37,174 bases of DNA from Leucothrix pacifica (GTDB taxonomy: Bacteria; Pseudomonadota; Gammaproteobacteria; Thiotrichales; Thiotrichaceae). The position numbers and the translations under genes are program-made. Under the pieces are notes generated by a model that saw nothing but the letters and a program-made list of their open reading frames with translations, ran no database searches and was not told the origin of the DNA. Shown in pieces: positions 16,883 to 24,282 of this stretch. Where the stretch lies: the NCBI RefSeq assembly GCF_003172875.1, contig NZ_QGKM01000095.1, positions 1-37,174 of the forward strand, given 5' to 3'. Within the stretch, counting starts at the first letter, position 1. Every line of letters begins with the position of its first letter.

Positions 16883-17191
16883 TTAGCTACGCCCTGAAAC
16901 TTTCTTATCAATCCACAATGGGCTTCGGCGCATAGGCAAGACCGCAACAATGTAAGCAACTGCGTCAGTCACCTCATAATAAATAGCATAAGGAAAACGC
17001 TTGGATGGCATGCGATACAAGCCGGAATATCGCTGATGCACACCAGCGTAGAGCTTCAACGACTCAATATCGGATATAAGGCTATCCCAAAAATAATCAC
17101 CAATACCCTTTTCTTGTTGTTCGTAAAAGTGCCTGCCATCCTCCATATCACGGGCGGCTTCTTCCAAAACCACAATATCTTCGATGATCAC
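16883..17191 (-). CDS. RelE/ParE superfamily toxin
   Basis: The 102-residue protein has the ParE/RelE fold pattern: an N-terminal helical pair (LEEAARDMEDGRHFYEQQ), then strands with RFPYAIYYEV and a final VAVLPMRRSP strand. Such toxins either poison gyrase (ParE) or cut mRNA on the ribosome (RelE); which applies cannot be told. The start codon is GTG and overlaps the antitoxin stop as GTGA, so translation is coupled and toxin output kept low. It is the second gene of the pair. Confidence 0.85.
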   Translation of the reverse strand: MIIEDIVVLEEAARDMEDGRHFYEQQEKGIGDYFWDSLISDIESLKLYAGVHQRYSGLYRMPSKRFPYAIYYEVTDAVAYIVAVLPMRRSPLWIDKKVSGRS

Positions 17192-17394
17192 GATTTTCTG
17201 TACGCTTTCAGTGCATCCAAAGAAATGAAGTTGGCTGTGCCGCTTTCTATTTTAGCTCTGCGCTCAGCTAAAACATCAGCGTGCCAGTCTGGTGAGTTCA
17301 GTTCAACATTGTCATTTATCAGCGAGCTCCACAAAGACTCCATCGCTTGAAGCCTTTCCAGAACTGTCATGTTTTTAATTTTTGTAATTTCCAT
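17188..17394 (-). CDS. Antitoxin, putative addiction module component family
   Basis: The 68-residue protein starting MEITKIKNMTVLERLQAMESLWSSL matches the short addiction-module component family (TIGR02574 type), which pairs with ParE/RelE toxins. The WHADVLAERRAKIESG segment is the family's conserved second half. I chose ATG 17394, which has AGAGG just upstream; an upstream start would add 20 residues without similarity. It precedes and overlaps the toxin gene by four bases. Confidence 0.85.
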   Translation of the reverse strand: MEITKIKNMTVLERLQAMESLWSSLINDNVELNSPDWHADVLAERRAKIESGTANFISLDALKAYRKS

Positions 17395-17489
17395 TCTGAC
17401 CTCTTTATCCAAAGTACTGAACTCAGTATGACCTAAGGACTCGCTGCATAGCAATATTCTACTACGACTGGGTAGCCTTCATTGACAAG

Positions 17490-18503
17490 CTACTCCCCAC
17501 CCAACTGAATATCAATCACCGCCTTCAGCCCACCATCCGTCTTTTCAACATCCACCGATGAAATCTGCGTATTACTACCCGACAGCATCAAATTAATACC
17601 ATCTGCAATCTTGGTTTTACGCACCACGCTACGGGTATAACGCTTCAGTTCTTTGGTATTGATCGGGCGCTCGTTTTCGATATTCAGGCCAGTCGTGCCG
17701 CTGACCTCTTTCATAATGCCTTCAGCTTCTTCTTCCTTGATATACGCCTTGGACATTTCCTTCAGCTCACCCATCGACAAGTTCTCAGCCGCTGCCATGC
17801 TTTCCTGAACTTTGTGGCCAAACTCCACCGCATCCGCCGGAGATTCGACTTTGCTGGACACCGCTTTTAAGAACTCGCCCGCCGCTTTAGCACTGGCTCT
17901 TGGCGTACCGGCAGGCACCGCATTAAGGAAAGTTTCCAACCAATACTTAGTCTTTTTACTCAGCGAATCAATCACATGAACGGTTTGGCCACCGGATAAA
18001 ATCAACGCGCCCTTTTGTACCTTATCCAATGAAATACCAATGCGCTCCACCAAACTCAGCGAACCATCAGTCTCTTCGATATCAAGGTAATCACTGCGGC
18101 CTTCAATCTTGAAACAGCCCAACGCCTTCTCCGAGCCTTCAGTCGATAACACGCCATCAAACAGAATCGTAATAAACTCACCACCCACAATATTAGGATG
18201 TGTAGACGCCGTGTACAGGTGCTTGGCGATGTTCTCAGTGGACTCCTTAAAACTGTCCGTATCCTGAAAAATCTTGCTGGCATAGTGATGAACGGTATTC
18301 AGCGCCAAATCGGATTCGTGATGCAACTCATAAACCTGCGCATCATCCACCATCGGCTCCAGATAGCTTTTGATCAACAAAGCATCCAGCGTGGGCGTGC
18401 GCTCAGCTTCTTTAGGCGAGAATGTGTAACCCTCTTCGCGGGCTTTATTGCCGATGCTATGGACAATGACTTTGCTGACACTGGCGGTGCTGAGATCGAT
18501 CAT
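17490..18503 (-). CDS. Nucleoid-associated protein, NdpA/YejK (NA37) family
   Basis: The 337-residue cytosolic protein fits the 37-kDa nucleoid-associated family (PF04245). Visible marks are the N-terminal VSKVIVHSIGNKAREEG segment, the FITILFDGVL strand followed by CFKIEG, the long central helical region with NAVPAGTPRASAKAAGEFLKA, and the C-terminal IADGINLMLSG. YejK binds DNA, but the biological role is not settled. AGGAA precedes the ATG. It is divergent from the TIR-CHAT gene across 135 bp and followed by the antitoxin gene at a 95-bp distance. A role with the TIR-CHAT protein is possible but only suggested by position. Confidence 0.82.
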   Translation of the reverse strand: MIDLSTASVSKVIVHSIGNKAREEGYTFSPKEAERTPTLDALLIKSYLEPMVDDAQVYELHHESDLALNTVHHYASKIFQDTDSFKESTENIAKHLYTASTHPNIVGGEFITILFDGVLSTEGSEKALGCFKIEGRSDYLDIEETDGSLSLVERIGISLDKVQKGALILSGGQTVHVIDSLSKKTKYWLETFLNAVPAGTPRASAKAAGEFLKAVSSKVESPADAVEFGHKVQESMAAAENLSMGELKEMSKAYIKEEEAEGIMKEVSGTTGLNIENERPINTKELKRYTRSVVRKTKIADGINLMLSGSNTQISSVDVEKTDGGLKAVIDIQLGGE

Positions 18504-18601
18504 ATTGGGTTCCTGGGCTGGCTCTGGTGAGTATCAAACGCGCTGCATACTATAACGGGTTTAGAGTGATTTTCCGTAATCATTATTTGCTATTCTTTTT
18601 T

Positions 18602-18609
18602 GCTATACT
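18602..18609 (+). promoter_or_regulatory. Extended -10 promoter of the TIR-CHAT gene
   Basis: TGCTATACT is an extended -10 element (TGnTATAxT) about 30 bases before the ATG at 18639, without a recognisable -35 at 16-18 bases. A similar TGCTATTCT element precedes the Phd-RelE pair at 23021. Transcription from about 18616 would leave a leader of only about 23 bases with AGAG as ribosome site. Confidence 0.45.
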
Positions 18610-18638
18610 GCTGAAAACTCCCACACAAAGAGCCGCGT

Positions 18639-21600
18639 ATGCCTATAGAGTCCGGTCATGTATTCATTTCTCATACCTCAGCTGATGATGAGTTTGTCAA
18701 AGCACTCCGCATCAAGCTGGAACTACATGGCATCAGTCTCTGGGTAGACTCCCGAAACTTATGCGGTGGTAAAAAGCTCGCGCCCGAGATTGAACAGGCG
18801 ATTCTCGATTCCAGCCACGTGATCGCAGTGCTCAGTCCGCGCACCATTAACTCTCCATGGGTACGCAAGGAAATCCAGTTTGCAGAAGACAAGGGGCATG
18901 ATGTGATTCCTTTGTTGCTGCCGGGCATTGAACCGAGTGCTTTGGGCATGTGGTTTGATGAAGAACCTGTTGGAGAAAAGATAGAACTTGATGTTGGCAA
19001 GCTCGACGAACAACTCCCACACATACTCGCCGCACTAGGTAAGCGTGCACCCGATCACGATTTAGCCAAAGCGCAAGAAGTAGCAAATAAACCCATTGCT
19101 GAACTGCTTCTGGAGCTGACCGAACCCACACTTACCCACGGTGAATATGGCATAGAAACCCTCAGCGCTCGCGCCGAGATTCGTTATATCCCGCCAGACC
19201 TGAGTAAAGAGCGCGAAGTCAACAGTCGCACCTTCCGCTTTACCGCGCCTATTGGTCAAATTGAACAAGATGAAATACGCTGGTATCTGGAGCAATACCT
19301 GCAATGGCCGGTGGGCTTATTCCGTGAACGAGCCAAAACCACCGAAGCACAACTGCCAGAATGGGGAAAAGCACTCTACAATGCCACTCTTGGGCAAGCT
19401 GTCTGTCGCGAACCAGTAACCGCATGGCAACAAGCACGCGGTGATGTCGAGCGCCGCTTTTCAGTACAAGTCGATGCGCATACCTTAGAAACAGACGAGG
19501 ACGCTCAGGCCAATGCCAATGAAGCCGCCAGTCGCTTGCAAAGCCTGCCATGGGAATTGCTTCATGACGACGCTTATTTAAGTGATGGCGCGAATCCGGT
19601 ACGCATTCGCCGTCGTTTGCCGAACTTCAAACATCAACCGCCCAGCTCTGCCGAACTGCCCATTCGCATTTTGCTGCTTAGCCCACGTCCTGAAGAACAA
19701 GGCGTGGGCTATATCGACCATCGCGCCAGTGCCTTGCCCTTGGTGCAGGCGGTAGAAACCTTGGGAGATTTAGTGCGGTTAACAGTTCTAAGTCCGCCAA
19801 CTTTGCCAGCATTGGAAAAAGAATTACACCGTGCGCGAGAAGCCAAGAAGCCCTACCACGTGCTGCATTTCGACGGACACGGAGTTTACGACCGTCAATT
19901 TGGCTTGGGCGCTTTGTGCTTTGAGCACCCTCAGGATGACGCATTACTGGAAGGACGGCGTAGTCAATTAGTCTATGCCAAAGCAAGCCAGAACTCAGCA
20001 AGCACCAATCAAACCAGTGCGCCACCACAAAGCAATTTAGTCAGTTTACTCAAAGACTTCCGCATTCCACTGGTGTTTCTGGAAGCTTGCCAAACCGCGC
20101 AAACCGAAGCAGATCCAAATACTTCTGTCGCAGCCAGTTTGCTGGATGAAGGCGTCACTTCGGTAGTGGCGATGTCACACAGCGTATTGATGGAAACCGC
20201 GCGCCTTTTTGTCACCGAATTCTATCAGTCCCTAGCGCTGGGACAGCGGGTGGGTGCAGCCATGCTGGCGGGACAAAAAAAGCTCATGCGCGACAGTTAT
20301 CGCCTGCCTATACCGGGTGCAGGCGATTTACATTTGCAGGATTGGTTTGTGCCGATTTTGTATCAGGAGCAACACGACCCGCAGTTATTCGCATGGGTTC
20401 CTTCCGAAACCGCACAAAAAATGCAGGCGCAACAACGACAAACCCGCCTTGGCAGACTCCCCGAGCCACCGCCGCACCATTTTATCGGGCGCAGTCGTGA
20501 CCTACTCAAAGCCGAGCGACTGCTGGAACAACAGCCCTATGCCGTGATTCGCGGTCAGGGTGGCGCGGGTAAAACCACCTTAGCGGTCGAGTTGGCGAAG
20601 TGGCTGGTTAACAGTCGCCGCTTTGATCGTTGCGCTTTTGTCAGTGTTGAGGAATACACCCATGACCGCGCCGTGACCGAAGTACTGCTACAACAATTGG
20701 TCAATGCCAATCACAATCTGGTGGTGGAATATGACGGTGATATTGATCAGGCACTACAAACAATTCGCCGCACGCTAGAAAACGACCGCACTCTGATTGT
20801 GGTCGATAATATGGAATCGCTGCTAGCGGATGACGCTAATAAACAGGCGGTACTGGACGTGCTGGCCAAGCTGCCGGAGGCAAAACTGCTGTTTACAACC
20901 CGCGAGTCCTTACCTGAGCCTTTCCACCACAAAGTCCGCGAGATTGAACTGGGCACATTGGAACTTAGCGACGCCAAAGCACTGGTAATGCAGGTCATGA
21001 ATCAGGAAGGACTGAGCCTGCGGCACGATGACACCGGCAATACGCCACAAGAAGTGAATGATCTGGTGAATTCCGTGGGTTGTCATGCACGGGCGTTGGT
21101 GCTACTAGCGCGGGAACTGGCACAGCGTGGGGTAACGGCCACCACGAACAATGTGCGTGAGATTATGCAGGATCTGGAGCAGCGTTATCCGGGGCAACGG
21201 GAGAATTCTTTATTTGCCAGTGTGGAATTGTCCTTGCAACGATTATCGCCGGAGGTGCTGGAGCAGATTGCAGGGTTGACTGTCTTTCAGGATGGTGGAC
21301 ACATTACAAGTATAGCTCATGTCTTAGAAGTCGATAGTGAGCAAATCACCCTAATTATACAAGAACTTTTCGACGTCGGTCTGGCAACATCTATAGGAGA
21401 ATACAACTATATCTGTCTTGATCCGGCATTACCTGCATATCTGAATTTGTCTTTAAATACTGAGCAATATGAAACCTATCAGCAACGCTGGCAGGAAGTG
21501 ATGGGACAGTTAGTGGATTCTCTCCATGGGCAGATTTCCAAAGACAGTAAGCTTATTTTTAACCTCGTCCCGCTAGAATTGCCCAATTTAATGGCCTATT

Positions 21601-23012
21601 TGCAAGTTCTGGTGTCGTCTTGGCAAGCTGGAACTCAGATGGCGGAAGTTGTTTCAGATAAAGTGTGTAGTGTTGAAAAACTATTGGAAAACCTGAATCA
21701 ACCACATGCAATAGCGAAAGTGATGGAGTGGCGTGAGTTGGTAGCTACAGTTTTTGTAGAATGGAGTCATGCCCGTTTTGATAATGAACACTTGAGCATT
21801 GAACAACGATTAAAGGAGGGGGATTTTCCGAGTGCAATTCAAGCGGCTCAAGCCCTATTGAAGCAGTGCCAGCAGGCTGGGGAGAAATCTTATATTGGCG
21901 CTGGATATGATTTTGCATCGGCTAATTTTCTACTGGGTCGTGTATTGAGAACAAGCGGAGCCGAAGAAAAAGCATTACCGTATTTACAGGAAGCACAGCA
22001 GCGTTTTGAAGCCATTGGTGTACGTGGCGAAAGAATGGTTTCAGTGGCATTAACCGAACGAGGAAGTTGCTTAGAAAGGCTTGGGCAATTGGATGCCGCA
22101 GAAATGTTATATGAGAAATCTATTATTCAGCAAGGTGAAAATAAAGGGAATACCCATGGTGTAGCATTAGGCAAGCAACGGATTGCTACAATACGATGGC
22201 TACAAAAGCGGCATAGTGACGCAGTGCTAGGATTTCAGCAAGCACTAGAACTGTTCATGCAATTAGGTGACCTGTTAGCTGCGGCTTCGGTTTGGCACAA
22301 AATTGGCATGTGTTATACCGATAGTCGTGATTTTGAGGAAGCTGAAAAAGCATATCAACAATCGATATCGATTAATAATCAAAAAGGAAATAAGGTTGGT
22401 GAGGCAGAAAACCTCTCTGAGCTGGGTAACCTTTATAATTATTGGGGGCGTTCGGAACAGGCGTTGATCTATGATCGACGGGGCGCTGATATTTATGAAG
22501 ATTTAGGGCATTTTTTGCAAGAAGGTGTTGCCCGCAATAATGTTGCTGATACGCTAATCAAACTGTCACGTTATGATGAAGCTCGAGAAGAGTTACTTCT
22601 GGCCATAAAGTGCCAGCAGGGGTTTGGTCATTCAGGTAAGCCTTGGAATACTTGGTCTACTCTGCATAGTCTGGAAAAAGTCTCTGGCAATCTCCAGGCG
22701 GCGAGTGATGCCTGGCAAAAGGCATTACTTGCCTATCTGGTATATCGGCGTGATGGCGGGGACGGTCATGATGGCTCAGGTCGTTTGACTTTGGCCGTGG
22801 GTGTGGCCATAAAGAAAGATAATACATCTCAAATAGAGCAGATGATTGGGCAACTATCTGAACGAGTGGATTGGCGAGGACACAAAAACTTCCTGCAAAA
22901 GCTACAAGCCATTATTGCCGGAAAGCGGGATTTGGCATTGGCAGAGGATGAAGGTTTGTACTATCAATACGCGGCAGAGCTAATTATATTGTTGGAGTCT
23001 CTTGCTGAGTAG
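18639..23012 (+). CDS. TIR-CHAT-NB-ARC(STAND)-TPR protein, predicted NLR-like immune effector
   Basis: This 1457-residue cytosolic protein combines four modules. Residues 5-120 are a TIR domain (HVFISHTSADD, W35, SPWVRKEIQFA with the candidate NADase glutamate Glu78). Residues of about 165-600 are a CHAT caspase-like domain with the His-Cys pair intact: His414 in HFDGHG and Cys484 in LEACQTA. Residues of about 620-880 are an NB-ARC-type STAND NTPase with Walker A GQGGAGKTT (Lys645), Walker B LIVVDNMES (Asp723) and TTRE (Arg755). From about 1084 to 1332 six TPR units of about 40 residues follow. By analogy with NLRs, TPRs sense, the NTPase oligomerises, and TIR (NAD+ loss) and/or CHAT (proteolysis) kill or arrest the cell. 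Composition drops sharply at about 21300, before the TPR half. It lies between toxin-antitoxin pairs. Confidence 0.88.
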   Translation: MPIESGHVFISHTSADDEFVKALRIKLELHGISLWVDSRNLCGGKKLAPEIEQAILDSSHVIAVLSPRTINSPWVRKEIQFAEDKGHDVIPLLLPGIEPSALGMWFDEEPVGEKIELDVGKLDEQLPHILAALGKRAPDHDLAKAQEVANKPIAELLLELTEPTLTHGEYGIETLSARAEIRYIPPDLSKEREVNSRTFRFTAPIGQIEQDEIRWYLEQYLQWPVGLFRERAKTTEAQLPEWGKALYNATLGQAVCREPVTAWQQARGDVERRFSVQVDAHTLETDEDAQANANEAASRLQSLPWELLHDDAYLSDGANPVRIRRRLPNFKHQPPSSAELPIRILLLSPRPEEQGVGYIDHRASALPLVQAVETLGDLVRLTVLSPPTLPALEKELHRAREAKKPYHVLHFDGHGVYDRQFGLGALCFEHPQDDALLEGRRSQLVYAKASQNSASTNQTSAPPQSNLVSLLKDFRIPLVFLEACQTAQTEADPNTSVAASLLDEGVTSVVAMSHSVLMETARLFVTEFYQSLALGQRVGAAMLAGQKKLMRDSYRLPIPGAGDLHLQDWFVPILYQEQHDPQLFAWVPSETAQKMQAQQRQTRLGRLPEPPPHHFIGRSRDLLKAERLLEQQPYAVIRGQGGAGKTTLAVELAKWLVNSRRFDRCAFVSVEEYTHDRAVTEVLLQQLVNANHNLVVEYDGDIDQALQTIRRTLENDRTLIVVDNMESLLADDANKQAVLDVLAKLPEAKLLFTTRESLPEPFHHKVREIELGTLELSDAKALVMQVMNQEGLSLRHDDTGNTPQEVNDLVNSVGCHARALVLLARELAQRGVTATTNNVREIMQDLEQRYPGQRENSLFASVELSLQRLSPEVLEQIAGLTVFQDGGHITSIAHVLEVDSEQITLIIQELFDVGLATSIGEYNYICLDPALPAYLNLSLNTEQYETYQQRWQEVMGQLVDSLHGQISKDSKLIFNLVPLELPNLMAYLQVLVSSWQAGTQMAEVVSDKVCSVEKLLENLNQPHAIAKVMEWRELVATVFVEWSHARFDNEHLSIEQRLKEGDFPSAIQAAQALLKQCQQAGEKSYIGAGYDFASANFLLGRVLRTSGAEEKALPYLQEAQQRFEAIGVRGERMVSVALTERGSCLERLGQLDAAEMLYEKSIIQQGENKGNTHGVALGKQRIATIRWLQKRHSDAVLGFQQALELFMQLGDLLAAASVWHKIGMCYTDSRDFEEAEKAYQQSISINNQKGNKVGEAENLSELGNLYNYWGRSEQALIYDRRGADIYEDLGHFLQEGVARNNVADTLIKLSRYDEAREELLLAIKCQQGFGHSGKPWNTWSTLHSLEKVSGNLQAASDAWQKALLAYLVYRRDGGDGHDGSGRLTLAVGVAIKKDNTSQIEQMIGQLSERVDWRGHKNFLQKLQAIIAGKRDLALAEDEGLYYQYAAELIILLESLAE

Positions 23013-23054
23013 CCAGAATGTGCTATTCTAAAATACCGAATTAGAACCGAATTA
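23002..23054 (+). promoter_or_regulatory. Promoter and direct-repeat operator of the Phd-RelE pair
   Basis: TTGCTG (23002-23007) and TATTCT (23024-23029, with an extended TG) are 16 bases apart and overlap the end of the TIR-CHAT gene. Just downstream ACCGAATTA occurs twice (23035-23043 and 23046-23054), 11 bp apart, about one helical turn. That spacing suits two antitoxin dimers on one face of the DNA, the usual way Phd-type antitoxins repress their own operon. Confidence 0.5.
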
Positions 23055-23060
23055 AGCATC

Positions 23061-23339
23061 ATGAGCGAACAAATTATTAGCCTAACGGAGTTCAAAGCTT
23101 CTGCTAGTCGGTTGCTAGAAAGTACGCGTGCTGGAGAAAATCTAATCCTTACGCAGAATGGTTCCGCGAGCGTCGTCGTGCAAGATTACGATAGCTACCA
23201 AAAACAAAGACAAGCATTTTTAATGCTCAAGTTATTGGTACAGGGCGAAGCGGACATTCAAAACAACCGTACAAAACCACAAAAACAGGTATTCAATGAT
23301 CTTCGTGCCTCTTTAAAAGCACGAGCAGGCAAAGAATGA
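23061..23339 (+). CDS. Antitoxin, Phd/YefM family
   Basis: The 92-residue protein opens ISLTEFKASASRLLESTRAGENLILTQNGSASVVVQDYDSYQ, with the first part typical of the Phd/YefM DNA-binding fold; the charged second half (QNNRTKPQKQVFNDLRA) would wrap and neutralise the toxin. It represses its own promoter in related systems, and the two ACCGAATTA repeats upstream are a likely target. Its stop overlaps the toxin start as ATGA. Confidence 0.9.
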   Translation: MSEQIISLTEFKASASRLLESTRAGENLILTQNGSASVVVQDYDSYQKQRQAFLMLKLLVQGEADIQNNRTKPQKQVFNDLRASLKARAGKE

Positions 23340-23659
23340 ATCGAGAGATTCGCTGGACTATTACTGCTGAGCAAGACTTACAGGAAATTGTCGAATACAT
23401 CTTCCAAGATAATGCTGATGCAGCAATTGCAGTGCTTGATCGTATTGAGAGTAAGGCGATGACGCTCTCAGAATTCCCACTACGAGGCAGGCTGGTTCCA
23501 GAGTTGCAAATAACGGGTATTTCACACTACCGTGAGTTGATTGAAGCACCGTGGCGTATTGTCTACCGGCAGCTTCATGATGAAGTACACATTGTTGGTG
23601 TCTTTGATTCCAGACGAGATTTGGATGTTGTGCTGCTTGATCGAATTGGAAGAATGTAA
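23336..23659 (+). CDS. RelE/ParE superfamily toxin
   Basis: The 107-residue toxin starts with IRWTITAEQDLQEIVEYI, typical of the ParE/RelE family, and has the RELIEAPWRIVYRQ strand region and the terminal VHIVGVFDSRRDLDVVLLDRI. The ATG overlaps the antitoxin stop by four bases, so the pair is translationally coupled. The target (gyrase or ribosome) is not evident. It lies 48 bp plus one gene beyond the TIR-CHAT gene and reads the same way. Confidence 0.9.
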   Translation: MNREIRWTITAEQDLQEIVEYIFQDNADAAIAVLDRIESKAMTLSEFPLRGRLVPELQITGISHYRELIEAPWRIVYRQLHDEVHIVGVFDSRRDLDVVLLDRIGRM

Positions 23660-23667
23660 TAGTTAAA

Positions 23668-23720
23668 TTTGACACCTACAGTTAGCATATAACACTCTAA
23701 TGCTACCCACTGGTGTCAAA
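23668..23720 (+). promoter_or_regulatory. Inverted repeat around the XRE regulator start, candidate operator
   Basis: TTTGACACC (23668-23676) and its exact complement GGTGTCAAA (23712-23720) flank the 35 bases before the XRE gene's ATG at 23722. The left arm contains TTGACA, a perfect -35 hexamer, and the right arm covers the ribosome site. A regulator bound to both arms would block transcription and translation of its own gene. Confidence 0.5.
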
Positions 23721-23721
23721 A

Positions 23722-24051
23722 ATGAACTCTAAAACTTATTCCCAACATTCCAAAAGTGCCATCACCCTGCTCGGGAATCTAATACGAGCAGCTCGTAAAG
23801 AACAGAAATTAACAACCACAGAAGTCGCCGAACGAGCTGGCATTTCCCGCAACTTCCTACAGCGCATCGAAAAAGGCGACCCCAAATCCAACATCGGTGC
23901 ATTCTTCGAGGTAGCCACTATCGTTGGCGTAAAGCTGTTTGATGCTGACGAAGCCAGTCTATCAAAACACATTCGCCAAGTAGAAGATAAGCTCACCTTA
24001 CTTCCTAAATCTATTCGCAAAAAACAACGCAAGGTAGATGATGACTTCTAA
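23722..24051 (+). CDS. XRE-family helix-turn-helix regulator (HipB-like, unpaired)
   Basis: The protein of about 109 residues has one helix-turn-helix domain: LLGNLIRAARKEQKLTTTEVAERAGISRNFLQRIEKGDPKSNIGAFFEVATIVGVKLF. The tail is basic (PKSIRKKQRKVDDDF). This size and layout resemble HipB-like antitoxin regulators, whose partner would normally be HipA directly downstream; here the next gene is convergent and not HipA. GTG 23713 is an alternative start three codons upstream. The stop overlaps that of the convergent ribbon-helix-helix gene. Confidence 0.83.
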   Translation: MNSKTYSQHSKSAITLLGNLIRAARKEQKLTTTEVAERAGISRNFLQRIEKGDPKSNIGAFFEVATIVGVKLFDADEASLSKHIRQVEDKLTLLPKSIRKKQRKVDDDF

Positions 24052-24254
24052 TCACTTTCATCTACTTTTGACTCGCTCAGAACACCAATCAAGGATTGAG
24101 TGATCGGTGCATTTTCCAACAGCTTTTGGTTGTCTGCCAAAACACGAAAGTAGTCCTCAACAATTTGAGATAACGATTTACCATTCCGCTCTGCATAGTC
24201 CTTCGCTAACAGGATCAAAGAGTCATCTATGTGTAGCGTTAGTTTGGTTTGCAT
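24048..24254 (-). CDS. Ribbon-helix-helix antitoxin-like protein (DUF6364 type), unpaired
   Basis: The 68-residue protein MQTKLTLHIDDSLILLAKDYAERNGKSLSQIVEDYFRVL has the short N-terminal strand and two helices of a ribbon-helix-helix DNA-binding antitoxin, followed by a tail of about 25 residues. Relatives usually precede a PIN-domain (VapC) toxin; none is present here. ATG 24254 is chosen because it starts the recognisable fold and leaves 28 bp to the cca stop; the longer frame would run into cca. It is transcribed in the same direction as cca. Confidence 0.75.
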   Translation of the reverse strand: MQTKLTLHIDDSLILLAKDYAERNGKSLSQIVEDYFRVLADNQKLLENAPITQSLIGVLSESKVDESD

Positions 24255-24282
24255 AAGTCTGTACCTACAGCCGTAGAATTCC

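Noticed and set aside
18639-23012. Reading the gene as two fused or frameshifted genes
   Set aside because: The frame is open from TIR to the last TPR without a break, and no internal ribosome site with a natural protein start was seen at the composition junction near 21300.
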